From: Staphylotrichum longicolle
Lineage: Eukaryota; Ascomycota; Sordariomycetes; Sordariales; Chaetomiaceae
Length of the DNA stretch: 64,000 nucleotides
Direction of reading: 5' to 3'
Assembly: GCA_019096155.1 (NCBI GenBank)
Contig: JAHCVI010000004.1
Span: forward strand, 2,294,001-2,358,000
The position numbers were made by a program, and so were the translations under genes. This document shows positions 43,177 through 54,662 of the stretch, piece by piece. The notes under the pieces are model-generated. The model worked only from the letters and a program-made list of their open reading frames with translations. It made no database searches and was not told the origin of the DNA. Each line of letters starts with the position of its first letter. Positions within the stretch are counted from its first letter, which is position 1.

Positions 43177-44907
43177 ATGGAAAACATGATTATTGAACGA
43201 GACGTCCCCATTCCAATGGACGACGGACTGCTTCTCAGGGCCGATATCTTTCGTCCCAGGGATGGTGCACCATGTCCAGTGATCATGACTCAGGGCGTCT
43301 ACGGAAAGGGGGCGCCATATCGAGACGCTTTCGCACCGCACTGGAAGGTTCTGATGTCGGATAAGCCCGAGGTGCATCGCGAGTCGAGCAAAGAACACAT
43401 GGTCTGGGAGACGGTCGACCCCGAGACTTGGGTTCTGTACGGTTACGTTGTCATTCGTGTCGATGCGCGCGGCTCTGGCCGTTCGCCTGGAAAGCTCGAC
43501 ATCCTTTCGCCCAGAGAGATCAAGGACTACTACAACGCCATCGAGTGGGCTGGAGTGCAGCCATGGAGCACGGGAAAGGTTGGCCTGAATGGCATCTCGT
43601 ACTACGCCATCACCCAATGGCTCGTCGCCTCACTTCAGCCCCCCCACCTGGCCGCCATGATCCCTTGGGAGGGCGCTGGCGATGCTTATCGGGATATGAT
43701 GAGGCACGGAGGAATTCAAAACAACGGGTTCTTTGACTTCTGGTACCCCAAGCAGGTTGTCAAAGTCCAGCACGGAAACCCTCAGGCCTGGCACGATCCG
43801 TGGTTGGGTGAAAGCTCCAGTGGACCGGAGTCGCTCTCCGACGCCGAGTTACAGAGCAACCGCGCTGACCCGATTTCGGACGTTCTCTCAAGACCGCTCG
43901 ACTGTGAATGGTATCGCTCTCGATCAGCCGACTGGTCAAAAGTCACGGTGCCATTCTTGAGTGCAGCAAACTGGGGAGGATTCGGCCTCCACCCCCGCGG
44001 CAATTTCGAGGCATTCACCCGCGCTGCTTCGAAGCAGAAGTGGCTGGAGTGTCATCCCGGTCGGCATGAGGAATGGTTCTACAATGATTATGGAACCGCT
44101 CTTCAGAAACGATTCTTGGACCACTTCTTGAAAGGGGCCGACAATGGATGGGACAGGGAGCCGCCAGTCCTGCTCAACTTGCGCAGACCGTTCAGCAATG
44201 AGTTTGAAATGCGCAAAGAAGCTGACTGGCCGCTGCCGAAAACCAAATGGACCAAGGCCTATCTTGATGCAGCTGATGGATTTGCTCTTCCCGGCATGTC
44301 GTGGCAACCGCCCTCTCAGTGGTCAAAGAGGAGCTTTGCCGCCCTCGGGCAACCGTTGACGTTTTTGTCTCCGCCGCTGGAAAAGGACACGGAGATTACA
44401 GGGCCTTTGGCGGCCAAGCTCTTCACGTCTTCATCGACTACCGACATGGATCTCTTCCTCGTTTTTCAAGCATTCTTGGATGGTGTCGAGATCGATTTTC
44501 AAGGCGTCGTGGAAGCCCGAATTCCTCTTTCTTACGGATGGTTGAGGGCATCACACCGCAAGCTCGATGCGTCCAAGACGCTGCCTTACCAGCCGTACCA
44601 CAGCCATGACGAAGAGCAGCCACTGACCCCAGGGGAGACCTATGAGCTCGATGTTGAGATCTGGCCGACCAACATTCTGCTTCCCAAGGGCGCCCAGATC
44701 GCGCTTCAAATCGGTGGGAAAGACTTCGAGAGGCTGCTCCCTCCCCTTCCGAGCCAGCCAGACGCGCCGTGGGCGATGCGTCCTCTCAACGGGTGCACAC
44801 ACACCAATGCCGAAGACCGTCCAAGCGAGGTCTTTGGAGGCGAAACGACAATTTTCACCGGAGGGGCGAAGCCCTCATACATCCTCCTTCCTGTCATTGA
44901 AAGTTGA
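43177..44907 (+). CDS. CocE/NonD-family alpha/beta hydrolase (X-Pro dipeptidyl-peptidase-like)
   Basis: A single-exon gene of 576 aa, the normal size for CocE/NonD proteins (alpha/beta hydrolase plus a C-terminal jelly-roll domain). Members hydrolyse esters or amides; the substrate here is unknown and there is no evidence for cocaine or Xaa-Pro activity. The start MENMIIERDVPIPMDDGLLL opens the family's first strand. VIRVDARGSGRSPGK is the oxyanion region, GLNGISYYAITQW carries the predicted nucleophile (Ser141), and ECHPGRHEEWFYNDYG carries a candidate catalytic His; RFLDHFLKG follows as in the family. The jelly-roll part includes LTPGETYELDVEIWPT and LPKGAQIALQIGG. The GISYYA spelling differs from the more common GxSYxG. 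No signal peptide is visible, so it is probably cytosolic. Confidence 0.9.
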   Translation: MENMIIERDVPIPMDDGLLLRADIFRPRDGAPCPVIMTQGVYGKGAPYRDAFAPHWKVLMSDKPEVHRESSKEHMVWETVDPETWVLYGYVVIRVDARGSGRSPGKLDILSPREIKDYYNAIEWAGVQPWSTGKVGLNGISYYAITQWLVASLQPPHLAAMIPWEGAGDAYRDMMRHGGIQNNGFFDFWYPKQVVKVQHGNPQAWHDPWLGESSSGPESLSDAELQSNRADPISDVLSRPLDCEWYRSRSADWSKVTVPFLSAANWGGFGLHPRGNFEAFTRAASKQKWLECHPGRHEEWFYNDYGTALQKRFLDHFLKGADNGWDREPPVLLNLRRPFSNEFEMRKEADWPLPKTKWTKAYLDAADGFALPGMSWQPPSQWSKRSFAALGQPLTFLSPPLEKDTEITGPLAAKLFTSSSTTDMDLFLVFQAFLDGVEIDFQGVVEARIPLSYGWLRASHRKLDASKTLPYQPYHSHDEEQPLTPGETYELDVEIWPTNILLPKGAQIALQIGGKDFERLLPPLPSQPDAPWAMRPLNGCTHTNAEDRPSEVFGGETTIFTGGAKPSYILLPVIES

Positions 44908-46210
44908 ACGGTGGCTGTGGATGACGTGAGTTTGTCACGGATTGGCGACACATGGGTGACACAATGGACGGACCGTCTCTCTGTAGCATAGCTCACCGTT
45001 GAGCAAGACGAATCGTTGCTCTCACGAACATCGAGGCATTCGCTAGTGCACGTGTTGCGAACTTTTTGGCTTCACTAAGCTTGCTGCCCTTTCATCTCAT
45101 GGAGTCATCGCTCAGTGGCAATGACTGCCAGGAAGCACTGGTTGGGAAGGATCAGGTACCTTGGTATCAATAACATGTAGCGGTCTACCACCTGATAGTC
45201 TTAAGCCTCGAATATTTACATTTGCCCTTTGCTTACCCGCCCAGCACCTTTGTGGTCACGCGCTGGACAAGCAAGATGAGCCTTCACGGCTTTCAGACCG
45301 TGCTACGTTTGCGGCTCAGTACCGAATCAGTAGCAGGGTCGGTGACGACCAGTGAATAGGCCCTCGGTGTTGTACGTCTTTTTTGCACCTTCACTTTTCT
45401 TTTGTGGTGGTTTTGGCTCGTGTGCTCCACCAGCACGTCTGCGTTGCAAGTGGCTAGTTCTGCAGAACCCTTCTCAACTTGGGGCACTGAGATATACTGT
45501 GTCTAGCCGCACTCTCATCCATAACAGATGCTTCGGAGAATGATCCAGGGGTACGCAAATGAAAACAACCAACACAAAATAGCTCTAAACCGCGTATGAA
45601 ACTTCAAGTCGTGCTCCTCTGTATGTATAACCTTAACGGGGCAATGCATGACGGAGCGCCCCAAAGAGCCTTCCTGGTGTTGTGCCATTTTGATGCAAGA
45701 TCCGAACATCTGCAGACTCAAAGACGAGATTGGCAAGCCTACCGGGGCCATACAACACCCCTAGGAAGTGCTGGACAAAGATTGTTGAGGGGAGCAAGAC
45801 TCTAAGCATTTAAGCAGTACAGAGCTTGGACGAAGTCGGGGTCGGCTGTTGGATAAATGCATTGATGCTGCTTAGATGCAACCGCCAAGGTTGGCGCCGA
45901 CAGCCTAAGCACATGCATGCGCCAAAGCTCGGGTTCTGCTCAACACCATTCGCCGCCGTAGAACTTTGGTAGCTGAGCAACCTGAAAAATATAGAGTTTA
46001 TTGTTAGCACGCGACAGGAGCGCGCCGGTCGCCCATTTCCACCACTTCGTTGACCCAGTAAGATCTGGCTCCCATTTCACTCCAGTTTCCAACTGTCGCG
46101 AGTCGCGTTTCCACATTTTGGCACGCGCCAAACCCCGCCTCTACCATTCACTGACCGCGCTGGCTAGATTCACCCAACTCCAAACTCGACCATCCTGAGA
46201 CACAGCCACA
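44908..46210. other. intergenic region
   Basis: 1.3 kb between two plus-strand genes. An AGGTACCTTGG patch lies near 45155. Several 60-80 codon frames occur but none shows family motifs. The right end should hold the Pab2-like promoter. Confidence 0.45.
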
Positions 46211-46953
46211 ATGAGCTCGCCCAAGGACGAGGAGAAGCCGCACGACGAGACGCGGGACCACGCCGATGGCGACAACGATGAGGTGCGACACACGTCTGGG
46301 CAGAAGGGTCCTGCTGCTGCAGCGCCACCACAAAAGAGCAAAAGAGGAGGCTAACTGGTCGACCAGGAAGAGATCTCGGCCATGAAGCGGCGAGTTGCCG
46401 AGATGGAGGCTGAGGCAGCAAAGCTCAGGGAGATGCAGGCGTCACTCGACCAGGCCCGCCAAGACCTGAGCGAGGACAAGGAGGACATTGACAACCGGAG
46501 CATATTCGTGGGCAATGTCGACTATTCTACCTCGCCGGAGGAGCTCCAGGCACATTTCCAGAGCTGCGGCTCCATCAATCGCGTCACCATCCTGCTTGAC
46601 AAGTTCACGGGACAGCCGAAAGGGTACGTTACTCAGAGTCTCAGCACCATGCCATATCCGTACCTTTGAGCTGACTCACAACGCCCCTCTGCAGTTACGC
46701 ATATGTGGAGTTTAGCGAGCCCAACCTCGTAGCACAGGCACTCGTGCTCAACGATAGCGTCTTCAAGGGACGGAACATTAAGGTGGAGCCAAAACGGACA
46801 AACATCCCAGGCATGTCCCGTGGGCGCGGTAGGGGCGGGTTCCGCGGCGGCGGCCGTGGGTTCTACGGTGGAAGGGGCGGCGGCGGATTTCCAAGAGGCG
46901 GAGGTTATCGGGGGGGCTACCGGGGCCGTGGCCGCGGGTTCGCGCCGTACTGA
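46211..46953 (+). CDS. nuclear poly(A)-binding protein, PABPN1/Pab2-like
   Basis: Exons 46211-46282, 46367-46623 and 46695-46953 give 195 aa. PABPN1/Pab2 binds poly(A) tails in the nucleus and links polyadenylation with RNA surveillance. An acidic start (MSSPKDEEKPHDETRDH) is followed by a coiled-coil helix (MKRRVAEMEAEAAKLREMQA), one RRM (about 67-142) with RNP2 SIFVGNVDYS and RNP1 KGYAYVEF, and an Arg/Gly-rich tail typical of arginine-methylated proteins. This order (acidic, coiled coil, RRM, RG) is diagnostic. Intron 2 splits the Gly codon of RNP1. Donors are GTGCGA and GTACGT; intron 1 has a GCTAACT branch site. Confidence 0.93.
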
Positions 46954-48829
46954 GCTTTGGGATGTAGCTGGACCTGGCGGAAGATGTGGGTTTGGGGTTA
47001 GTTCATGACGACAGACAGCCCTCCAGGGTGTACGATAAGAGCCAGGGAGGGCCTTATTTTCTTTTTTTCTCTTCCAAGGGGATCAATCTGTTTTATTTGC
47101 TTCGGCAAGGCGTAAGGGTTGGGACAAAAGAAGGGACAGTCACGCTCAGAGCAATCTTCGAGTCATCACGGGCTTTTGGCGGTCGCTCCCGCAACCGGAT
47201 GGGCACAGTGCACCCTAAGGGAGTCTTTTCTGTCCTTCAGAAACCAGGCTGGCAGGAGCCTAAGGATGTTTATTAGGGGCTCGCACTTGAACTGCGGCTG
47301 GTTGCCGTCCATCGTCAGGTTTAGACACAGTCAGCGCGGGAAGATGGTGTGCTGGTGCTCCCAACTGCATGCCATATTTCTGCTGTCTAGCGGTCACGTT
47401 TGTGATGGATCTGCGCGTGATCCAACCCAGGCTTCCATAAATATCCTGAGTCGAGGCGGTTGGGAGCCATGCATGCTGTGGTCCTATTAATGCTGCTGCG
47501 TGCCCGCGTCTTACATTTGGGAAATGAGGATCCCGCCAGCCAACACGGTTCAAAGCGAAATACCGAGAAGGGCCATCCTTGACTTCGAGTCAAAGTGCTA
47601 ATTGTGAGAGCCCTCGGGAGCCACAGTTGCTCGAAAGATGGAATCTGAGAACAAGTTTCGATCTGGATACGGGAGAGCTCCTGCTCCACTGAGCCGCCAC
47701 AGAGTGGGACCTCAAAGCTCTGACTGGGCTGGCTCGGCTGGGCAAGCCCTCCCCTGCTCCGATACCCGCCTGTTGGTACCCAGCAAGCCGACGCCACACT
47801 GGCTTGTCCGGGCCGTCATAGGCGACAAGGTGCACATCAAGTCTTGGTGACATGTAGATCGGGCGGAGTCTAGGCGATGGAAAGTTCAGGTCAAGATAGC
47901 CTCAAAACCTTCTGAATGAAGAAGGGGGGGATGAAGACGTTTTTCTCGATTTCAGATCTGGCAGCCGCGCCGGGGTCAGATCCGTCACTGCCAATGTTCA
48001 CTGAGCTCCTTCCATTCTTGCAGGCAGATTATGGATATGCCGTGTTCCCTCACTGGAAGGTGAGTGCCCCTGGCTGGGCCGTCGACAGGGGTCTCCAAAC
48101 GCTAATCGCCCCGCGGCTTCGAAAAAGTCTCGCTCTTGTTGCGCGCCAGATGGAACCCACCGCCGCTAGCACCCTTGGTTCGGTGGCACGGTGCAGTCAC
48201 TTCAGTGGATGGGGGAGGCCTGTCGATGCATGGAGTCTTGACACAAACACCTCACAACCACCACAATACCGAGATCCGCTGCCCGCCAGCGCTTGTCTGA
48301 CCTTCCGATCCTGCGATTTTACCGCCCTGTGATCCCACGACAAGGTGTTGCGTACCACCCCCAGCCACCGCATCACCGCTTAATCCCCCCTCTGGCTTCG
48401 CCGCTCGAGCCTGGGCCAACGGCCGGTTAACCTCGATCGAACAAGGTCCTAAAGCGGGGTGCCCGAACAGCACAGCCTCATCACTTGCACCCCTCGACGG
48501 CCAGCCAGCTGCGCTCGCTGCACGCTTTTGCTCATTCCGAGTCGTGCCGCCCCCGACCGGTCCGCTACCCCTTATCGACCTTTTTTTCGACGTGCTCGCT
48601 GGTGTTGCGCGTCCACCCAAACACGACACCGTCCTCCGTCGCCGGGATCCCCGCCCACTCTCCATCGAACTGACCCCGATCGAGCGGTGACGCTCCCGAC
48701 GTCGAACTTCCCAACCCGAACCCGTCCCACTCGGGTCCATACATAATCCGCCAACACACCGATCTGCCGCCGGCCTGGTGAGCGACACACGGCGCCGCGT
48801 CTTAGGTCCGACTTGCGCTGTCGGCAACC
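46954..48829. other. intergenic region upstream of Rsp5
   Basis: 1.9 kb with no recognised coding sequence. The left part is the Pab2-like 3' UTR; the right part is the Rsp5 promoter and leader, which is GC-rich and pyrimidine-biased near the start. A 190-codon minus-strand frame at 48252-48827 overlaps other frames and has no family signal. Confidence 0.45.
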
Positions 48830-51724
48830 ATGAGCAGCAGCCGGATGGATGCAGGGCTTCCAGCGTACGTCACGGATCCTCTTTGCAACGCCGTGCCCTT
48901 CGGCGAGCCGATCTTTTGCTCTCTTAAGCCGGACACCAGATGAAAACACCTGCTGACATGATGCAACAGCCAGCCGAACCTGCGCGTCACAAGTAGCCAA
49001 CCCTCCTCCCCGCGATCGTCCCATCCCCCACCGCTCTGCGCTAACATGGCCATCTAGTCATCGCTGCCGATGGTTTATACAAACGAGATGTCTTCCGTAT
49101 GTGATGGCCTCTTGTCTGGGTGCCCGGCGGTGGCGCGGCGGCTGACCGTTTTTCTGCAGGATTCCCCGACCCTTTCGCGGTTGCCACCATCAACGGTGAG
49201 CAGACGAAGACAACGCAGGTTTCCAAGCGGACCTTGAACCCGTATTGGAATGAGAGCTTCGACTTGTAAGCGGCATCCCCTGCTCCAAGATCACTACAGG
49301 CTGGACAGTACAGCTCACAGCCAACAGCAAGGTCAACGAAGACAGCATCCTGGCTGTGCAAGTGTTCGACCAGAAGAAGTTCAAGAAGAAGGATCAGGGG
49401 TTTCTGGGTGTTATCAACATCCGGATAGGGGACGCCATTGAACTGATTCCTGAAGCCGATGGTACGGTAGCCCCACTCCGCCGTTTGGCCGATGACTCTT
49501 TTGTCCCAGCCAACGTGTAACTAATCTCTTTGTAGACCAGATGCTCACGAGGGACCTCAAGAGAGCTAGTGATAACCTCGTGGTACACGGGAAGCTCATC
49601 ATCAACCTCTCAACCAACCTGGCAGTCCCGACCCGCGCGCCGCAACCCTCAACAGCATCGTCCAGCAGGCCCTCTTTGCTGAGTCCCCAGACGTCAACTA
49701 TCACTAACGGCGATCGTGCCTCTGAAAGACCATCATCAGCCATGTCGGGCCCCAACGGCACCCCGGCACTGGGCGGCCAGCTGAATCTTCCCCTCCGACC
49801 GTCGAGTTTAGCATCGACCCAGTCCGCCCCTGCACCCCCTGTCAACGGATCGGCCCGGCAGCGGCAAGCTAGCAGCACGCTGAGCCCGTTCGAGGATGCG
49901 CAAGGCCGGCTACCGGCCGGGTGGGAGCGCCGGGGAGACAACCTCGGGAGAACATACTACGTCGACCACAACACGAGGACGACGAGTTGGACCAGGCCGA
50001 CAGGTGCATCTGGGGCGGCCGAGGCCCGCACCGCTGAGGCGAACACACAGGTCGAGCGGCAGAGGCACCAAAACAGAACGCTGCCCGAAGACCGCACTGG
50101 CGCGAACTCGCCGACGCTGCAGGCGCAGCAGGCGCAGCAAGCACAGCAAGCCGCCTCGCAGGCCGCCAGCACGACGATGATGCACACAGGAACCACGACC
50201 GCGGGCACAGGCGAACTTCCTCCCGGTTGGGAACAGAGGTGGACGCCGGAAGGCAGGCCGTACTTTGTCGATCACAACACACGCACCACGACTTGGGTGG
50301 ATCCGCGGCGCCAGCAGTACATCAGGATGTACGGGGGTCAAAACAACACGAACGGCACGATCCAGCAGCAGCCGGTTTCGCAGCTCGGTCCCCTGCCGAG
50401 CGGCTGGGAGATGCGGCTGACCAACACAGCGCGGGTCTACTTTGTGGACCACAACACCAAGACGACGACCTGGGACGACCCCCGGCTCCCGTCGTCGCTC
50501 GACCAGAATGTGCCCCAGTACAAGCGTGACTTCCGGCGGAAGCTCATCTACTTCCGGTCGCAGCCAGCCATGCGCATCCTTTCCGGGCAGTGCCATATCA
50601 AGGTGAGGCGGTCACACATCTTTGAGGACTCATTTGCAGAGATCTCGCGGCAATCGGCGACCGATCTCAAGAAGCGACTGATGATCAAGTTCGACGGCGA
50701 GGACGGCTTGGACTACGGTGGTCTGTCTCGAGAGTTCTTCTTCTTGCTGTCGCACGAGATGTTCAACCCCTTCTACTGCCTGTTCGAGTATTCGGCGCAC
50801 GACAACTACACGTTGCAGATCAACCCCCACTCTGGCATCAACCCGGAACATCTCAACTACTTCAAGTTCATCGGGCGTGTGGTCGGCCTGGCCATCTTCC
50901 ACCGGCGGTTCCTCGACGCCTTCTTCATCGGCGCGCTGTACAAGATGATTCTCGGCAAGATGGTGGTGCTGGCGGACATGGAGGGTGTGGATGCCGACTT
51001 CCACCGATCGCTGCAGTGGATGCTGGATAACGACATCTCGGGCGGCATCCTCGAGCAGACCTTCTCGACCGAGGACGAGCGGTTCGGCGTGCTCACGGTC
51101 GAGGACCTTATTCCGAACGGGCGCAACATCGACGTGACCAACGAGAACAAGAAGGAGTACGTCGACCTGATGGTCAAGTGGCGCATTCAGAAGCGCATCT
51201 CGGAACAGTTTGAGGCCTTCAAGGAGGGTTTCCACGACCTGATCCCGATGGACCTCATCAACGTGTTTGACGAGCGTGAGCTGGAGCTGCTGATTGGCGG
51301 TATCGCCGAGATCGACGTGGACGACTGGAAGAAGCACACCGACTACCGCGGGTACACCGAGTCAGACGAGGTCATCCAGTTCTTCTGGCAGACAGTGCGG
51401 TCGTGGGACGGCGAGCAAAAGTCGCGCCTGCTGCAGTTCACCACGGGCACGTCGCGTATCCCGGTCAACGGGTTCAAGGACCTGCAAGGCAGCGACGGGC
51501 CGAGACGGTTCACCATCGAGAAGGCGGGCGAGATCACCAACCTGCCCAAGGCGCATACTTGGTGGGTTTCTTCCCCGTTTGCCCCTTTATTCTCAAAAAC
51601 ATGATATGCTAACAATGGCTACAGTTTCAACCGCTTGGACCTCCCTCCATACAAATCCCTCGAGATGCTGCAGCAGAAGCTCACAATGGCTGTCGAGGAG
51701 ACAATGGGTTTCGGGCAGGAGTAA
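48830..51724 (+). CDS. RSP5: HECT E3 ubiquitin ligase Rsp5/HulA (NEDD4 family)
   Basis: Seven exons (48830-48864, 48970-48992, 49058-49096, 49160-49265, 49328-49461, 49536-51561, 51625-51724) encode 820 aa. Rsp5 ubiquitinates membrane transporters through arrestin adaptors and drives endocytosis and sorting; it also acts in transcription and lipid regulation. A C2 domain spans about 12-115 (QPNLRVTIIAADGLYKRDVF, LNPYWNESFDF). Three WW domains follow near 238-270, 337-370 and 397-430, each with two Trp and DHNTxTTxW, and then the HECT domain (about 465-820) with GGLSREFFFLLSHEMFNP. The catalytic Cys788 lies in HTCFNRLDLPPY, and the end ETMGFGQE is typical. The short 5' exons were set by C2 continuity. 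The last intron splits the catalytic Cys codon (TG/T). Confidence 0.95.
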
Positions 51725-52632
51725 ATTTGTTTAGTGTTGCACCAGCAAGCCGGGTACAGTAAAGCCTATGTTTGGTTTGCATTTTGGAACGGTGTTGCGT
51801 TTGGTTGGGAGGTTCTCTCTCTTTCTCCCTCCACCTACCTCTACGATCTCTCTCTATCACGTCTTTTCCCCTAAATTTGTGTTGGTCTTCCCTCGTCCAT
51901 ATGATTTCGGGACTCAAGTCTTTTCTTAAGCGCAGCATCCCTCTCTGTATATAGATGGATGGATGGGAGGGTCGGCGATGGACGGATGGACAGGGCTTTT
52001 GTCTGTACGCCAGTCTGATACGTGCGTGCGATTTTGGCATGATGCGCTGGAACAACACGTGCGTTGGCTGGTGGTTGAGTCCTCTGTGGTGGTTGTGATG
52101 AGTGGCGGTGGCGGTGGTGGGTCAGTTGAGGAGAAGCAGCAGCAGATGAGGGTGTGGTTGTTTGTCGATGTGTTAATCCCTTGAAGTTACGTTGGAGCCG
52201 GCGAGCGGGGCGGGAGTTGGGAGGGGGTTGTCTTTACATAGTTAGGATAGTAGCAATGCAGCAATGAGGTCAAGCCGGGTGGTTGGTTGGATTTGCTTTT
52301 GCTGAGTTGGGCGGGAGGGAGATCATTGTGGCGTTGGTTGTGTGAAGTGATACGGTGTGTGTGGTTTCATCCGGAGAGGTTGATAACGGGTTGCCCCTGG
52401 TTGGTCCGGCTCCATGCAACTGGGGACGGGCCTTTCCCCCCGGCGCCGGACCGGTGTGGAGTCTCTGGAGACCGCTTCTTTCGCCGTTTGGCTCTCTCCA
52501 TGTGAAACAAACCAACAAGAAAAACTGCGTTTGCGTAAATGGTCACTCGCTTTCCCCACTCCATAACCGACACCAATACACTGCCCAGATCACCGAACAA
52601 CACACTCACAAGAACTCTTTCCTCACAACCCA
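51725..52632. other. intergenic region
   Basis: 908 bp holding the Rsp5 3' UTR (T- and CT-rich at the left) and the amidohydrolase promoter. No gene was recognised. Confidence 0.45.
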
Positions 52633-54588
52633 ATGCCCTCTTCCACAGTGAGGTGGGGCACTCGCCTGTCCCTCCTCGCGGGCGGCGTCGCCGTCGTCCT
52701 CAGCCTCCAGCCTCACTTATTCAGTCAACAGGCACCTTTGACTTTCAACGATGACACTGCCCAGGAAGTACGCACGTATTGCTACCAGTCCGTCCGTGCC
52801 ACCGCCGCGGACGCCGAACTCAACAACAACAACAACAACAACTGCTTCTCCGTCTCGTCCAAGAACGGGACCTTCACCCGCGTCTTCTCTTCTTCGTCTT
52901 CTGCCCGGGGCCGGGAAGAAGAAGGGGGAGAAGAAAATGAAATCAGAAAGGGCCACGTCCTCCCCGGCCTGTGGGACGGGCACGGGCACCTGATCCAGTA
53001 CGGCGAGTTCCTGCACTCGGCGGACCTGTTTGGCGCGGACTCGCCGGGGGAGGTGCGCAGGCGGCTGAGGGCGTACCTCGGTGCGAACCCGGGGGTCGGG
53101 ACGAGGGAGAGCTGGGCGAGGGGCATCGGGTGGGACCAGATGGTTTTGGGGGGGATGCCGTTTGCGGTGAGTTACCCTTGACTTTCTGCTACCCCCCTTT
53201 TTTCTTGGATGGGGAGGGAGAGGTTGTTGACTTTGTTGGTGGTGGTAAAGGATATGCTTGAGGAGGACGAGGTGCTCAGGGGCAAGTATTTCATGCTGGA
53301 CCGCGTGGATGTGCATTGCACGTGGGTGTCGAGGGCGGTGCTGGACTTGCTGCCGGAGGACTTGCCTGAGGAGGTGCCTGGGGGTGAGATTGTGCGGACG
53401 CCTGGGATGGGCGTGTTTTGCGACAATGCGATGGATTTGGTTATGGCGCTGTGGCCGCGGCCGAGCAAGGAGCGGAAGACGGCGTTTGTGGCTTCGGCCA
53501 TGAGGGAGCTGCACAAGGTTGGCCTCGTGGGCATGCACGATGCCGGTGTGCTGCCGAGTGACCTGGCCATGTATGACGAGATGAGCCGGACGGACGACTG
53601 GACGCTCCGGGTGTATGCCATGGTGGAGTGCCCGGAGAGAAATACGTTCTGTCCGGGCGAGGCGGCCAAGGTCGAGCATCCCGACGGCATGCTGTCTGTC
53701 AGGAGCGTGAAGTTGTTTGCAGGTCAGTCTGACGAACCCCCTTTTCTTTTTATCAATCTGCTGACCTGAACAGACGGCGCTCTCGGCAGCTGGGGCAGTG
53801 CCATGATCGAGCCCTACTCAGACCGTCCCGATACCTCGGGCTCGCTCCTCGTTAACGCTTCTACTCTCACCTCCCTCGCGCAGTCCTGGTCCGCCGCCGG
53901 CTTCCAAGTCAACATCCACGCGATCGGCGACCTCGCCAACCGCCTGGCAATCGACGCTCTGGAGGCCGCCCTGCGGGACCTCTGCCCCGATTCCCCAGAC
54001 CTCTCAGCCTGCCAGGCCCGCCACCGCTTCCGCATCGAGCACTCGCAGATCATCCACCCGGCCGACCAGAAGCGCATGCACGCCATCGGCATTATTCCCT
54101 CCATCCAGCCCACGCACGCCACCTCGGACATGGCATACGCCGCGCTCCGCCTGGGCGAGGAGCGCACACGCACCGAAGCCTACCGCATGCGCTCCCTGTT
54201 AGACATTCATCCCGTGCTGGGGAGTGACTTCCCCGTGGAGCCGCCCAGTCCCTTCGAGGGCCTGTACGCGGCCGTGACGAGGAAGAACCCGCGGACCGGG
54301 TCCGGGCCGCCGGGACATGAGGGAGGTTGGCAGATGGAGGAGGCGTTGAGCCTGGAGCAGGCTCTGGACGGGTTCACGCGGGGTGCCGCTTGGGGAGGAT
54401 TTATGGACGGGAAGGCCGGGGTGATCCAACAGGGCGCATTTGCGGACTGGGTTGTGCTGGATGAGGAGATTGGCGGAGTCGGGGCGGAGGGGTTGAGGGG
54501 CCTGAAGGTCAGGGAAACATGGGTCGGCGGGAAGAGGGTCTATCAGAGGGAGGAAGAGTCACTCGTGGAGGCAAAGGAGGATTTATAA
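52633..54588 (+). CDS. amidohydrolase family 3 protein (YtcJ-like), membrane-anchored or secreted
   Basis: Exons 52633-53166, 53251-53722 and 53774-54588 encode about 606 aa. These are metal-dependent TIM-barrel hydrolases; the substrate is not predictable. A hydrophobic segment at 12-30 (LSLLAGGVAVVLSLQPHLF) suggests a signal anchor. The metal-binding motif is GLWDGHGHLIQYGE; GLVGMHDAG, VKLFADGALGSWGSAM, NIHAIGDLANRLAIDALE, RFRIEHSQIIHPAD and VLGSDFPVEPPSPFEGLYAA follow in the family order. The region before DGHGH carries a poly-Asn run (AAC repeats) and a poly-Ser/Glu stretch. Introns (donors GTGAGT and GTCAGT) are phase 0 and phase 1. Its stop is 74 bp from that of the convergent nitronate monooxygenase. 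Confidence 0.9.
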
Positions 54589-54662
54589 ACGGTGTAAACG
54601 TCAAGAGCCTGATGATGACGACCATAGAGGTGGAATAGACAAGGCGTTTCCGGGTTTGCAAG

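Noticed and set aside
48252..48827. Minus-strand 191-codon frame
   Set aside because: It lies in the Rsp5 upstream region, overlaps several other frames and has no family motif.
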